From Gavia stellata (taxonomy: Eukaryota; Chordata; Aves; Gaviiformes; Gaviidae), in the NCBI RefSeq assembly GCF_030936135.1, contig NC_082612.1:18385734-18449733 (forward strand): a stretch of DNA of 64,000 bases, given 5' to 3'. Of the stretch, positions 1 to 12,800 are shown piece after piece; the stretch's first letter is position 1, and each line of letters starts with the position of its first letter. The notes beneath the pieces are model-generated. The model worked only from the letters and a program-made list of their open reading frames with translations. It made no database searches and was not told where the DNA came from. The translations under genes and the position numbers were made by a program.

Positions 1-1149
1 GCTCTCTCTGTGCTTCTCCAGCAGTTTCCTAAGGTCCGAGGAGGTGCGCCGTGCAGACGTGATTTGCTGATGGTGAGTGTTTAACAGATGTTACAGTTGT
101 CTTTGTAATTCAGAAACGAGAGGTGTTTGTTACCCGGCTTGTTTGAGGCTGCAGGAGGTGAAGGGCCTCGGATCCAAGACCTAAAAGGGAAGGAGCAGGG
201 AAGTACCCCCACGCACGGCGAATACTGACAGGCCTGAGCCAGCAGCGCCAGGAATAATGGGTGGGAAGCGGGGTTCCAAACCGAGAACGTTTCACAACCC
301 CCGGCACCAAGAAAACGGAAAGATTACTCGTGTTTCCAGAGGCAGAATGTGGCAGGGTGGGAAAAGGAGTCACCGAGCCCTCCCTGAGCAGCAGCTTTAG
401 TCTTGGCATTGCCGCACCCGCCCCTCTCCGCCGTTTCTTTGCAGATACCTGGGGTGGAAGCAAGAGGGACCAGTGGTGGCCGGGAGCAGCAGTGCTGTCC
501 CGGTGACACAGCGGGGGCCCAGACACCAGAGAAAGTCCCGCCTGGCCATCCCTGGCAGGGCCCCCACCGAGGGAGCTCCCCCCCTGAGTGTGTGCCGCAC
601 TCACCGCTGCGCCGCTGACGTTCGGTCTAGCCGGGGTGAGTGACCCCTCTCACCGGTCGCGAACCACGGGGAGAACCAAGAGAGCCGGGATCAGGCCTCG
701 GTGCCTGTGGCAGCCTCCTCCAGCCTCTCACGGGTGTGCTGCAGAGATCGCGGGCAGCAGCATTTCCGACACGGAGGAAAGTAATTGCAGAGGGCAACGA
801 AAGCGTCGCTTTTGCACTCCGTCAGCTGTGGTAGCCCTGCTGCGCTGCACGCTGTGCACCGTCCGCTCGGGGCGGGGGGAAAGCACACGGTGTTGGCGTG
901 GGCACCACGGGGAAGAGATGACAAGTTTGCATGTCTTCGGCGACGAGGCACATCGTACAAGGTGCTTGCAGCAGGAGTCAAGGACAGCCTGAAGTCTTGA
1001 GGGGCAAAAGGTAGGAAATTAATCACAGGCTTTGCTATTAAGACGACAACTTTAAGGAGTAATATAAAGGAATATAAATTCTTGCTAAGAAATCTCCACC
1101 CACTGTGCATGCTGTAGGAAATACAAGACAGGAGGATTTCTGTCCCGGT
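1..1149. other. Unassigned stretch beyond the CDS1 3' end
   Basis: No gene is recognised here. The first 950 bases are moderately GC-rich with scattered CpG, and the open frames are short, overlap on both strands and look like nothing known. From vertebrate synteny as I recall it (NKX6-1, CDS1, WDFY3), the next gene leftward would be WDFY3 converging on CDS1 from the plus strand, so part of a WDFY3 3' UTR could lie here. No AATAAA was seen on the plus strand to support that. Confidence 0.4.
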
Positions 1150-1161
1150 TTTATTTTTATT
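1150..1161 (-). terminator. CDS1: Tandem polyadenylation signals, probable distal end of CDS1 mRNA
   Basis: On the minus strand two AATAAA hexamers lie back to back (1156-1161, then 1150-1155) after an A-rich stretch, about 2.6 kb past the CDS1 stop codon. This is the most convincing signal between the stop codon and the window edge. Single hexamers also occur at 1455-1460 and 3451-3456. No transcript evidence is available, so use as the main site is inferred. Confidence 0.4.
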
Positions 1162-3450
1162 TTTTTTACAACACCTGCTTCAGTGAAAGACTGAAACAGT
1201 CAAACTAAACCAGACATTATATGCTCATACCATTTACAGTATTTACATAATATACATTTTTTTTGCTCAAGGGGTAATTATAGCAACTTAGAACAAAAGT
1301 GCAAGTGAAAAGAAAAGAATCACTGGTGTAAAAAGTTAGATTTTCCTGTTGATCATGGTGCAATGCTTGAACTAACAGCAGTAACAAGTGGGGTAAATGC
1401 ACTTCATCGTAAGCAAGCGTAGGTGTCACTGCCCAGTGGCAGGTCCTGCTGAGCTTTATTTACACCAAGCCTAAGCCAGCAGGAAGCTATTACTCCATCC
1501 AGAAAATCAACGAGAGAGTTCACAAGTGATCCCTTCTTCATTTTAACGTTGAACAGCGGAATCACGGTGTTGAACTTTCTATTGTGCAAATCGATAGCAA
1601 ATCATTTCAAATGCTCTGTTGTATTAAATGCTAAAATATATTTTTACTTCCTTATTATACATGCTATAAAATTACACTAAAAAGTTCAAGTTTCCAAAGT
1701 AACAATTACCTTTCTATACATATATTCTATATATAATTTTTAAGTTTTTAATTTTTTTCTTTCAATACCCGGGATGAAGGTACACCAGCTCCCATATGGC
1801 TGTGTTTTTTCATAAGCACCTACCAAAGTCCCGTACATAACCAAAGCCTCACCTAAGAGTTCGTTTTCCAGGTATGCTACTTTGGTCACCCTCGCATTTT
1901 CCCTTCCCTTCTTTTTAAAGCACCTTTCCGCATGCCACGTTCCCTGGCTGTGCTACCTTTTAACCTCAAGCTGTGCTGCCCTTCCCGTGGAAGGGCTGAA
2001 ATTCAGTCCCCTCCAATTAATAAATCAAGTTGCGCGGCCGCTGATGGACAAGCGGCTGGCGACATTTGTCACCCCTCGGCGTGTTCCTTCAATACAGCGC
2101 TGCAATCTCCAGGTCAGACGTAATTCTGTCAAATACCTGACACCAACAGGAATTACTTTAGACCTGGATTTTGTTTCGCAGCTACGGACCGGGGCGCTTT
2201 TCCACACACAAGCTGTACACGCGCTACGCCAGCCTCAGTGCAAAACGGAGTGCACGGTGGGCTCAGCTGCGTGGTCTGAATTTTACAGATCCAGCTTATC
2301 ACCCCACCCTAGTGATTTTCTCCATGGTTTTACCCTCAAGTAGCACCAACCATTTAAAATTGTCACCTTTCATATATATATACATACACCTTTTAATATA
2401 TATACACACACACATATATATGTGGCATCGGTACGTTCACTGCAGGAGAAACTTATTTACAATTAGTTGGAAAAATTAAATTGTATCAAGTTACAGTACG
2501 CCAAAACAAAATTGGCATTTGTGCTTTCTGTTTGTACAGGAGTAATTTTTTTCATTTCAAAAAAAGGTTTTTATCTTAATTCGCATCAAGGCATGTCACA
2601 TGATGAAATAAGTTAGAAACCAGCTAGGATTGAGAATTACAGAGCATCGGCGTTCCTCGTATGCCCCGTTAAGTCTACAGAATAGCTGCTTTCTATAAAA
2701 ATTCTCCAGTCAAACGCCTATGTGGTTACCCAAGTTTGCTTGAGGATCTTCTTAAGAAATAATAACACACAGCAGAAGAACCGTGCATCCTGTCTTGCAC
2801 TGTGCCCACTCATGAGATAAAAGTTTCTGCCTTCACTGAGTAACACGTGAATAAAACAGCACTTAAACTTCACTTTTTACTCAGGACCTCAAAGTGCTTT
2901 AAAAAGAAGGAAATACCTCCATTCTATGCGGTAGTTAAGAGGCACAAGGAATAAGGCTTGAGTTACTGTCTTCAGACACTGCCCAGGCCGTGGAAACCAA
3001 GGGCTTAAACTCCTGATTCTCCCCAATCTGTTTACTGGGTTGGAGAATCCCATTTTCTCAGGTGATCTCTACTCCTGGATGTAGACACTTGTTCATAATC
3101 TGTTACATTAACCAAAAAAATAGCAGCTCCACAGCCCAAACAGCCCAGCTGTACTTCTGTAAAGGTACTTTTCTCTTGAGAGCATGAAATAGTTTCATAA
3201 GAAAGCTGTTTAATTAAAAACAGAGCTAAGTTTCACCTTCACAGCGGTTAGTAAATACAGGTAGCCTGATAGAGCAGGCTGTAAGTACCTCTTTGACCGG
3301 GCTAACAAGTATTTTCTGGCCAACTGTAATTTCAGCTACATAAAAGAGACTGCCTGCCTCATCTGTTTACGCTTCAGTAACCACTGGAGACCAAAAAAGT
3401 ATTGCTAAGATATACAGTATTAAATAACTCATTAAAAACTAACGGTGAAT

Positions 3451-3456
3451 TTTATT
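3451..3456 (-). terminator. CDS1: Possible proximal polyadenylation signal of CDS1
   Basis: An AATAAA on the minus strand lies about 310 bases after the stop codon. It directly follows a long A-run on the transcript strand, so it may be a chance hexamer in A-rich sequence or a true alternative signal giving a short 3' UTR. Confidence 0.25.
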
Positions 3457-3763
3457 TTTTTTTTTTTTTAAATACAAAGCCTGTCAGGCCGGGTGCTGAA
3501 GGAAGACTGCTGCCATCCGCTTCAGGAACTAAAATACACAGCACATGTACCATTACTTTGCAAGCTTTTTAATTATTTTAGGAGTATGAGATCTTCTGTG
3601 TCCTAACAGGAAGCCATAGCATTCACATTCGTTTCAGGAAACATTCACCCCTTCCAGACCACAAACTACTCTTCCTTCAGCTATTATCTATGTGCACGTG
3701 CGCAATGCTTTTCCACAGGCTTCTTGTCAATGGAGGTTTCTTCTAGTCCCCCGTTTTGACAAA

Positions 3764-3893
3764 CTACCCTCGCAGAGATGGCTGCAGGATCCCTTTTTCG
3801 ACGAGGTGAGATTTCAGGGTTTTGTACACGCTTAGTTGCTGCTCAGGCTGAAGGATCAACAGCTGTTTCAGTAATTTGCTGGGATTTGGACCC
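3764..3893 (-). CDS. CDS1: CDS1 exon 13 (C-terminus and stop)
   Basis: It completes the Arg codon split with exon 12 and encodes residues 412-453, starting GPNPSK and ending PSLRG, then TAG at 3764-3766. The tail is soluble and helical, rich in LLxLQPEQQL. The human protein ends in LKV rather than LRG. The acceptor TTGACAG precedes 3893. Confidence 0.95.
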
Positions 3894-6800
3894 CTGTCAA
3901 TAAAAAAAGAAAAAAAAAATTGTGAGCAGCAGCTCTAAAGAAACTTTTCGACGGCTTTTCATTTTCCTCTTGCTGCACAAACAATGCCTTCCCTTTTTGG
4001 GGGACACCAAGTTATGGATTTCTCCCAGTCTGTCTCCTCAGGATGCATGGGCGAGCATTACTGGCAAAGCATTCTCCTTAGCTCAGTCTGAACGGAAACT
4101 AAAAAGCATTTCTTGCATTTGCTGTCAAATGGGGATATTAAGAAGGCTTATGATAAATAAGATTCACCGATTCATCCTTAATCGCTGTCATCAACATTTT
4201 TCATTAACAGATCTTTTTTAGTTTAGCATCTGTCACCAGATAAGCTGTGTCCTATTGAACTAAATGGAAAGTTTTTCCAAGTCGGTAAAGAAAACCTCAA
4301 ATTAAACCAAGCTTTTCTAAATAACAGCCTCATTTTTAGCTAGTCACTTATGTACAGTCTACTTCTAAGATGGACCGAATACGAGGCAAAGAATCTGTTG
4401 CTGATTAGGTGTCTAATAATTATTTAGCCATACGCATTTACAAAACCAAGGGCACGTATCAGTTTGGACACCTACAGCCCCTTACCTTGATCCCCCCTGC
4501 CCCAGGAACTAAAGTGACTGACTGTAAGAGAATTGTCATTCCCATGATTTCTTCTTGAAAGCTGGTGTGGCTCAGGGAAGATGGGCGGTATTTTTAAGAA
4601 GTTGTCTCCTCTCTTTAACCGTAGCGTTTTCATCTTGAACAGAAAATCCCAAGTCAAGCGACTGAGAAATACTGAAACTTCCAGGAAGAACTGCAGCCCC
4701 GCAATCTACAGGCTCTTCAGGAACCACGCAGGGAGCACAGATGCTGCAGCAACCCTCCTGCCCAAAAGCCCATCCTCGTACCTCCCCGTAATCAGTAAAT
4801 TCTAATACAACTTCTGAGAGGCTGCTACACAAAACTTGCTGGTATTTAGGGTACACAGGTTACCTTTAACAGCAGTCACAGAAACATTAAGGCATAGCTT
4901 GAACCTGACACAAATCCTAGGCAGTGGCATATGTTTTCTTAATAGTTCTGTATTTGAAATCATTGCGTAAATCAGATTTAGAAACCTGCAGTCTCTGCTA
5001 TGCTAACCGTGCAGAGCACAACTCCTGTGAAGTAACTACAGTACAGCTCCTGCGCAAGCTTAAGTAGTTAATATTGTAAAAAGCCCATACCTTATGAAAC
5101 TGGTGATATAGACGTGAACAAAAGTGGCCATCAGGTACTGACAATCAAAGCGATCCATTATCCCACCATGCCCAGGGATTGTGTCTGCGAAATCCTTTTG
5201 GGTGTGAAGGACAGGGAGGGGGGGGGGGGAATAAAAAAAAAAATCACGGTCAGTGATTCCGAAGAAACACACTACTGACGTATCGCTTAACAGCAGCACA
5301 GTAAGGCTGCAGTTAAGCTACGGTTTCACTGCACTGAGCCAAAAGTTAGCAAGAGCCTCCTTTGCTAAAGGAGTTTTTAACTGCAAAGGTGAATCAAGGG
5401 GTTGAGAAGAAAAAGAAGAGATGAAGCGACTTGTCCACAGCATCACACAGGAGGACAGCGGTGGGTCAGATGCAGGTTCGCCAGTACCGAGTACGCTTGC
5501 GTGCCTATACATACTTCATTTTGTAGCAAGCCTCCTAAGCTGATGGCTCATTTCTTGCCTCTGCAGAATCTAATTCTCCTCTTTAATACTTTTATTGCTT
5601 TATCCTTTACTGGTGGCTGCTGCTGAAGCACTTGTTCCCAGGGAATATATATTTGCTACGAGAGAAGCAGTAACCTGAGGACTCTTTCCACTGTCCAATG
5701 CAGCTTTGCAAGGCATACTGCCCATTCACCTGCCCTTTTTTTCCCTGGGTTCTCGGTAACCATAGTTGAAAAACAGAACGTGTGCGTACAATATAAATGT
5801 ATTTAACAGAATCAAAAAACCCTGTAGTGAAAAAATTATCACCACTTAAAAAAAAAAAATTCTGATGCAAACAAAGCTCGATACACTACCTTTGTGTTAC
5901 CCGATCTTGTCTGTAGAACAGCTTTATCAGTCAAACAACCCTCATATATCCTTTTTGTCCTATATGTCCTTCCTGACAGTCCTTTGGTCACCACCTTGGG
6001 GCCCAGAAGTATTAAACAAATCTGCTTTTTAATGTTCTACTTTAAAAGCTGCTTTTCAGAAGCATTTTTTCCCCCCCAAAGCCCTTCTTCACACAAAGGG
6101 TCTTTTGCTGCACTGGTAGGACAGCACACGAGGCTGTAGCTAGCAAAGTGCCAGACAAGCTGCTCGGACCGGCATAAGAAAGAGGGATAAGTACAAGCAC
6201 GCATATGGGAGTTCAGCACAAACAGGGAGGTTTATATGCTCCTGTGCAAAGCACAGGCCAAAACTGGTGGACGTAGGGAGCAACAACAAGAACAACAACA
6301 AGCAACAGGATAAGAATTACAGCAGTCCTACCAAGACATAAAGAAGGTCGGGAGAAAATTTGGGGCTGCCCTCTTCCCATACTCCTTCTGCCACTTAATA
6401 CCAGCCAGGGACAACACTGCCACAAGCGACAGCGCACACCTTGCGATAAACAGAGGTTAGCACGTCGCGTCGTTTGCCAACGCACACTCGTGTTACAAGG
6501 CGGCACTCTATTGGCAAAGGCAGCCAAAGATCTCATGCTTTGGTGAAGCTGACACGTCAGCATCTGCGTACAACACAAATAGTATTGGTAAAACACAGCC
6601 AGCCACAATCGGAAGGGTAAACCACTGCCGGTGCTTCTTGGGCATCTGCAAATTGCCTTTCCTGTCAAGTATAAGATCTTGCTTGTCTAAATCACTTCTG
6701 CAACACAACTTGGAAGATAATTATCAACCAAAATATAAAACCAAATTATTCTTAGATTTCCAACACTAAAGTCACATATTGGTTATGCAAAGTTTTAAGA

Positions 6801-9800
6801 ATAACACATAGATATACCTGATAAAACTAAGTACCGCTGTTGATGCTAAAAACAGCTCAAACATCATCGCACCTTAATGGAAACACTAGGTACTACAATG
6901 AACCATTTAAAAAAAAACAAACCCAAACCTATCCCACCAATTCATCTAATTCAGAGAGAAAACCAAACCAAAACCGGTGTACAGGAGTCATTACGCACCT
7001 TGATTTTGAAAGCTCTTTTAAATCCACTGGCGAAGAATCCTCCAAATGGCCCTATTAATGAGGCAAATGTTGACAGTGCAATGCTGTGCATCTGAAATGG
7101 GTACATATTCACCACTTCCTACAAGAAAAATAATTAGCGCTGTAGTTCAATATGTTTGATTGTAGGCATTTTAAGCTTAAGTATTTTAAAATGGGGCTGT
7201 TGCAGAGCAAATTCCACAAAGCTCCAGTTTTCCTGACACAAAGTAATACTGTAAAGAAAGGAAAAGTAGAAAGCTGCTGAGAGGTCGGGTCATGTGAACA
7301 GGTGAAGCATTCGGGGCTGGTACAGCAGTTGACTTTAACAAATGATGTGGTTTTCAGCCAATCCCTTAGCTGATAATAAGGAATATAACTACTAATTCCA
7401 TAATGGATGACGGGACTCTCTACAAAGGAGCTCTCCACAATTTCCTACTATTGCTCTAGTAAGCAGCCCAATGCTCTCCACAAACTTGTCACCTTCACGT
7501 AATTCACTGTCGCTTCTTTCAAGTGCTCTCACAGGGTAGATACGAATTCTGCACTAGTCCGCCACACTGTCCCCTCTCTGTACATACGGCGGCAATGGGA
7601 GATGGAAGGTTTACCCCCATTAGCACCTTTTGGTTTGCATTTAAACAGCTATTGTTCCCCTCAGCCTGTTCACAGACTTGAAATTTGTTTTGATCCGTTC
7701 AAGTTCTTACAGGTAAGAGAGACTTCACTGGCAACAGGTACCTGTTTTCCTTCCTAATATAGACTAGAAAAAGGGGGTTTTTTTGGTTGGTTGGGGGGGT
7801 TTGGGTTTGTTGGGGTTTTTTGATTGGGGTTTTTTGGTTTGTTTGAGGTTTCTGGTTTTTGGGGCTGGGTTCTTTTTTTTGGAACTTAGCTTTGAGCACT
7901 TTGAAGTCAATGGTACAAGCTCCAGCCTCTGAGGGAATGCTATGCTGGCCTCATCTCTGAGAGCCTAGCACACCTCACCTGGCAAGTCCTGATACACACG
8001 ATCTGTAGCTGAAAAATCCTGTGCCTTGTGTTTCTGATTTGCATCACAGCTGGCCAGCACCAATTAACTTTTTGACTACTCTGTGCAGTTTATCTTATGA
8101 CACCTTTCTTTTAGGCTAAACTATTCAGTTGGTCAAATGGAAAAGTTTATGAGTTGGAATTAAGTCAGTTTTGTTGGGAGAACACAAGGCTTGACATCTT
8201 TTGACACCAAGCAAAATGTCTTCCAAACATAACATCTGGTCATATTTCTGAGAGAGAACATCAGGAGGGAAAACCAAAGGCAGGCTGTTGCCCAAACAAG
8301 TAGATTCAATTTGACTTTCTATAAAGAGTGCTAAAACTAATTTTCTCCTCGAAAGGCTTGTTAGAGCCTGGCAAAAATACTCCACAAGCGAACGTGGAAC
8401 TGCCATCTCTTTTTAGGGTTAGCTGATCGCTCTCTATTAGACTGGCACAGAGTTCCCATCTCCTTGCCCTTTACCAAAATAAGCAATATAGCTGGACACA
8501 GTAAGATTTCTCTCTGCTCAGACCACATTATGTTTTTGTGCAGAAAAATGCTTATTAAATTTGCAATCAACCCCACAGCAACAGTACATTCATTTGGTAT
8601 GAAAATATCGGAGCTCCTTCTAGATGTAGTCTTACTTTTCTAAATACCTACCGCAGCCATTAATTACTTTTAGTCTTAGGTTTGGTTACTACAGTTTCCA
8701 GTTTCTGCTTTCTTCTGGTAACCTTATCAACTTTTCTCCTTCAGCGCTACACCCGTGTAACCACAGGTAAAGCCCACTGCCTTCCCTCGTGCTGTGCACT
8801 CACTCCCCGTGCTGCGCCACTGCACAGGCGAGGGGAGCGCTCCAGAACCCACTTGTTCATCCCAGTCACCTCCTCTTTGCCCTAAAGGAAAGAATGACAG
8901 ACTGCTTTCTTTCTATTTGGTATTCTCTTCCTGTTGGAGTGCCTCTGGAGCCTGTGACTTCGGAAGCACTGCTTTGTATAGTAGGGTAATTGGCGACCTA
9001 TTTCCTGACAGGTAAAGATCCAACAGCTCACGTAAAAGAATTTGCAGGCTGGGTGTCCGGAAAAGGGTTGGCGACTATATTACATGGAACTATTACTGGT
9101 ACTCCTTTTTCACTCAGCACAGAAGTAATGGCACTAACGCACAAGATGCTATGTGGTGAAGAAAGCACGAGTCCAATCCTAACAGCAGTTACACACTAGC
9201 TGAAAACGGAATGAAGTTCTACAAGATCACTTAAGCTTGCTACTAATTTGGGCCATAACAAGCCTTTGTCCACTTTCCACAAGAATTTAAAGGTTGCTCT
9301 TCAAAAATAGGTTTGTCTGCAAAATGCTCAAGTGACATCCATTTCCAGCATGGAAAGAGAGAACACAGGCGGGTTTCCTTGGGTGACTCCAGCAACGCAT
9401 TTCAGTTCTGCCTGGGTGACCACCTCCCCTGTCTGAGCAACGGAGAGGCTCATGGTATCGATTCAGTTCTTACCCTTCAAGCCTTACCAGCATTCATATA
9501 CCTTTCTAAAAAGGCTTAGAAAACCATTCAAGCTGGGAGGTATGATTTCACTTTTAACCAAAGCCTTAGTTTTTTCCTTACCCATCCCAACACAGCCTGA
9601 AGCAATGGTGGCACAGAGTACTTCTTCATCTGAAAGAGCTCTGAAGGTTCACACTCTGTCACAAATCTGTTGGTTTCACTGTTATATTCCACGGGGCAGA
9701 CAAAGTACTGATGTTGAGCCAAAAAATAGGAAAACTGAAAAGCAAAACAAGGACTCCTGAAATAGGCATTTGTTGTCACAGTCAAGAATCATACTGTAAT

Positions 9801-12800
9801 GAATGGCTTTGTCATCACAAGCTGAGGATAATGAAAATCTTTTTAATAACACAGAGACCTAGAATGGAGCAAAGTCGGCCTGTTCAAGTTGGAGAATGCC
9901 TCTACAAAGCAGTCAAATATTGACATTCAATGCACTTAGTGATGATTGCCCAACTTGTTTTCCTTTTCATATCTCTCAGATTCATATCTACTGGACGTTT
10001 CTGCATTATAAAATCCCAAAACGTTAGCCACTCATCATTTCGTTGCAGTTCACGTCTCTGTTAAAACTTGAACTATCGCTTCTACCAAGTTTGGCAGTTA
10101 CAAGTTCTGCTGACCTTGGTGATAAATTACTTATCAGAACAGTTACTGTATGCTGTTATTATCTTCTATGCATATCATCAGCATAAACTGCTTCTCAGGA
10201 GACACGTCATTATAAAGTACGTAATACAAAAGTACTACTTTACAAAGCATAAATAAGGCTATCAGTAAACTTCAATTTCAAAATAGAGATGCAACTAATA
10301 GATAAAACAATTCCAGATATAGTAACAGTAATGGCAAAAACGGTCAACATAACCTATTCAGGAGAGGTGCAAGCCTTGCCTAGCTTTTCCAGCTAGTTAT
10401 GAATCGGCAGAATTCTCTAGCCCCCAAAAAACCCCCTAACTCTTAGGCTTTCAGCAGCTTTGAGATGACCAAATTTGTCAGTAATTTTTACTTCAAGTAA
10501 AAACGCGAAGTTGAAGACTGGACCCGTACAAGGCAAGTCCTGTGGTTACTTACAATAAATCCAAACACAACTGTGGAAAAGAAGCCGCCAATGAACCCTT
10601 CCCAGGTCTTCTTGGGAGACAGCTAGGCACAAAAAAGCGAGCGTTAACCTCATCAGTTGCATCACCGAACCCTTGTTTTTACTCTATTTCTGGACCTTAT
10701 TTGTGAAAATTAAGCTCCTACTCGGTTTTTCAAAGGTATGTGTGAAATACTGAATGTCAGCAGCTGCGAATGTTGTAAACAGAGGAGTATGGCTAGGACC
10801 TGTCCCAGGCGAGGAGGAGAAGTGCCACAGTTTGGTTGGTGCCACCAAGCAGCTGGAGGAGCAGAGAGCTCCCTTCCCGTCGGCTGCTGCCTGCCTCTGG
10901 CCACAGCTCACCCTGATTACGCAGCTGAGCTCCTTCAAGAGGACGCCTTGGAAACCCGTACGAGCGTGCTGTGGCTCTGTTTGAGACTTCTGCTGGCAAG
11001 CGCACATTTAGATAGCGACAGAAGCCAGGGTGTTAGACAACTGCTGCTGGGGACGCTCCTCGGGAGACACTAGCTTCCTACATACAGGCTGGCAAACGAA
11101 TACAGCAAATAACTGCAGGCCTAGAGGGACCAGCGCAGCAAGCTTATTTTCTTCATCAAATTCGATCACGTTTTCAATTTACGAGCAGTTTAATATCAGA
11201 ACCAACTAAATACCCAAAACTTAACATGGCAACATCATGAAAATAATAATTCATGGCTTTCAGTGGGGTCTTGCATATTCTACCAGAACAGGAAGATTAC
11301 TACTTGAGCCCTTCTCAGTGCTACGTCAACAAGACCAGATGAGGAATAGGTATATATGACCTAGCCACTTATTTCAACTTACAGTTCCTCTACGCTAAGC
11401 ATGCAGTTAAACCTGCATATGAAAACCAAAAAGGAAGCGATTATAAATCATGATGCAATAGGCTTGAACTGTATTATACTGTAATGTCAGTATTATAGTC
11501 ACATTAATCCCAGCTTCCACTTACAAATCTTCAGAAACAGAATTGTCAATTTGGTTTTTTAGCAAAGATGTGCATCATGCAGTACAGCGGAAAGTATTTT
11601 TTCCATGAACGTGTTTTCGAACGAGTATCAAAAATGCTATAAACTGTAAAAGCTTGTTAGCGAGGAAGTGCCTCAGTACATACCTTAATTAATGGAGTTC
11701 TGCCAAAGAAGAATCCAAAAATGTAAGCGGTAATGTCATTGCAGATAACACTCGAAATTGGAACCAGAAACCTAGAGAAAGACATTAAAAGTTTCATGGA
11801 GAAAAAGAAAAGCTGCCCGAACGTAAACACAGGACAGATATTGAAACAGCAGCATTTCTTTCTGGGAAATTTTTCTGTAGTATTTAGAAGGAATTCTGTT
11901 TCACAACATGTTCACCTAGTTCCCCTGTGAGCAGCATACTTGGCTATGCTGGTTTTAGTCTTCAGCCAATCAAGACCATTACAGATCCACGTTAGTTCAA
12001 GTTAAAATACGATTTTGGTGCATAAGCTTAGAACGTGAACAGGCTGGCTTTTTCCTATCAGGCTTGAAGACTGGTACCACAGTTAAGAAGAAATCAACAG
12101 ATATAAACGTGTTAATGTTATTGGTAACATCAAAGCAAGCAAATGCCTTGTAAAGTTCAATGATAGTTCAATAAAGTTCAATATTTAAAAAAAAAAGTTG
12201 TTTTCCTTTTTTTAATTCCTGTCAGCTTGGAGCCACCTGCATTAGCTTTCTAAGTGTTCTCTGCATGCAGACAGCATCTGAATTTGTTACTTAAGCCTGT
12301 TAACCTCTTTTTTTTTCCCCCCTTTTCAAAGCAGGGATGTATTAACAAGCTAAAAGTCAGACTTTGTGACCATCTGCCGAATTGCCTAGCACCAGTGGAA
12401 ATAAGAAATAGCAGGCTAGCAAGGCAACTAGGTTCAGTTTTTGGCACATGAACATGATCACTATGAGAAGAATTTGTTTATACAAACTTTGTCAAAGGCT
12501 TTGGGTTTTCTTTCTAACTATGAGCATGTCTTTTCGGCAATAATCTCCCCAGTTGTACATATATCAGGAAAAGAACAAGGAGAACACGCAGTATTATGTC
12601 CTCAGAAGAGCACAAATCATCTTCCATGTGCTTCTTCCTTCTTTCTCAACTTGTAGTTTACCCTGTCCCTAAAGAAGTGGGGGGTGGGAAAACACACCCT
12701 CTTTTTGAGGAGCAGTTTTACGTACTCAAGTTTAACTGCATCATCAGAATTTAATATATCGCTGGCAACGGGGCATTAAGATGGCCCAACAATATCCAAG

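Larger units (their letters stand above)
1150..3763 (-). other. CDS1: Probable 3' untranslated region of CDS1
   Basis: This AT-rich, gene-free stretch follows the CDS1 stop codon on the minus strand and runs to the tandem AATAAA at 1150-1161. It contains a dinucleotide-rich block at about 2371-2424 (TA and CA repeats) and a T-run on the plus strand at about 3455-3470. The extent is inferred from poly(A) signals only; a much shorter UTR ending at the 3451-3456 hexamer is also possible. Confidence 0.4.

Noticed and set aside
110-604. 164-codon minus-strand frame near the left edge
   Set aside because: No recognisable domain, overlaps other open frames on the opposite strand, and no splice or promoter context.
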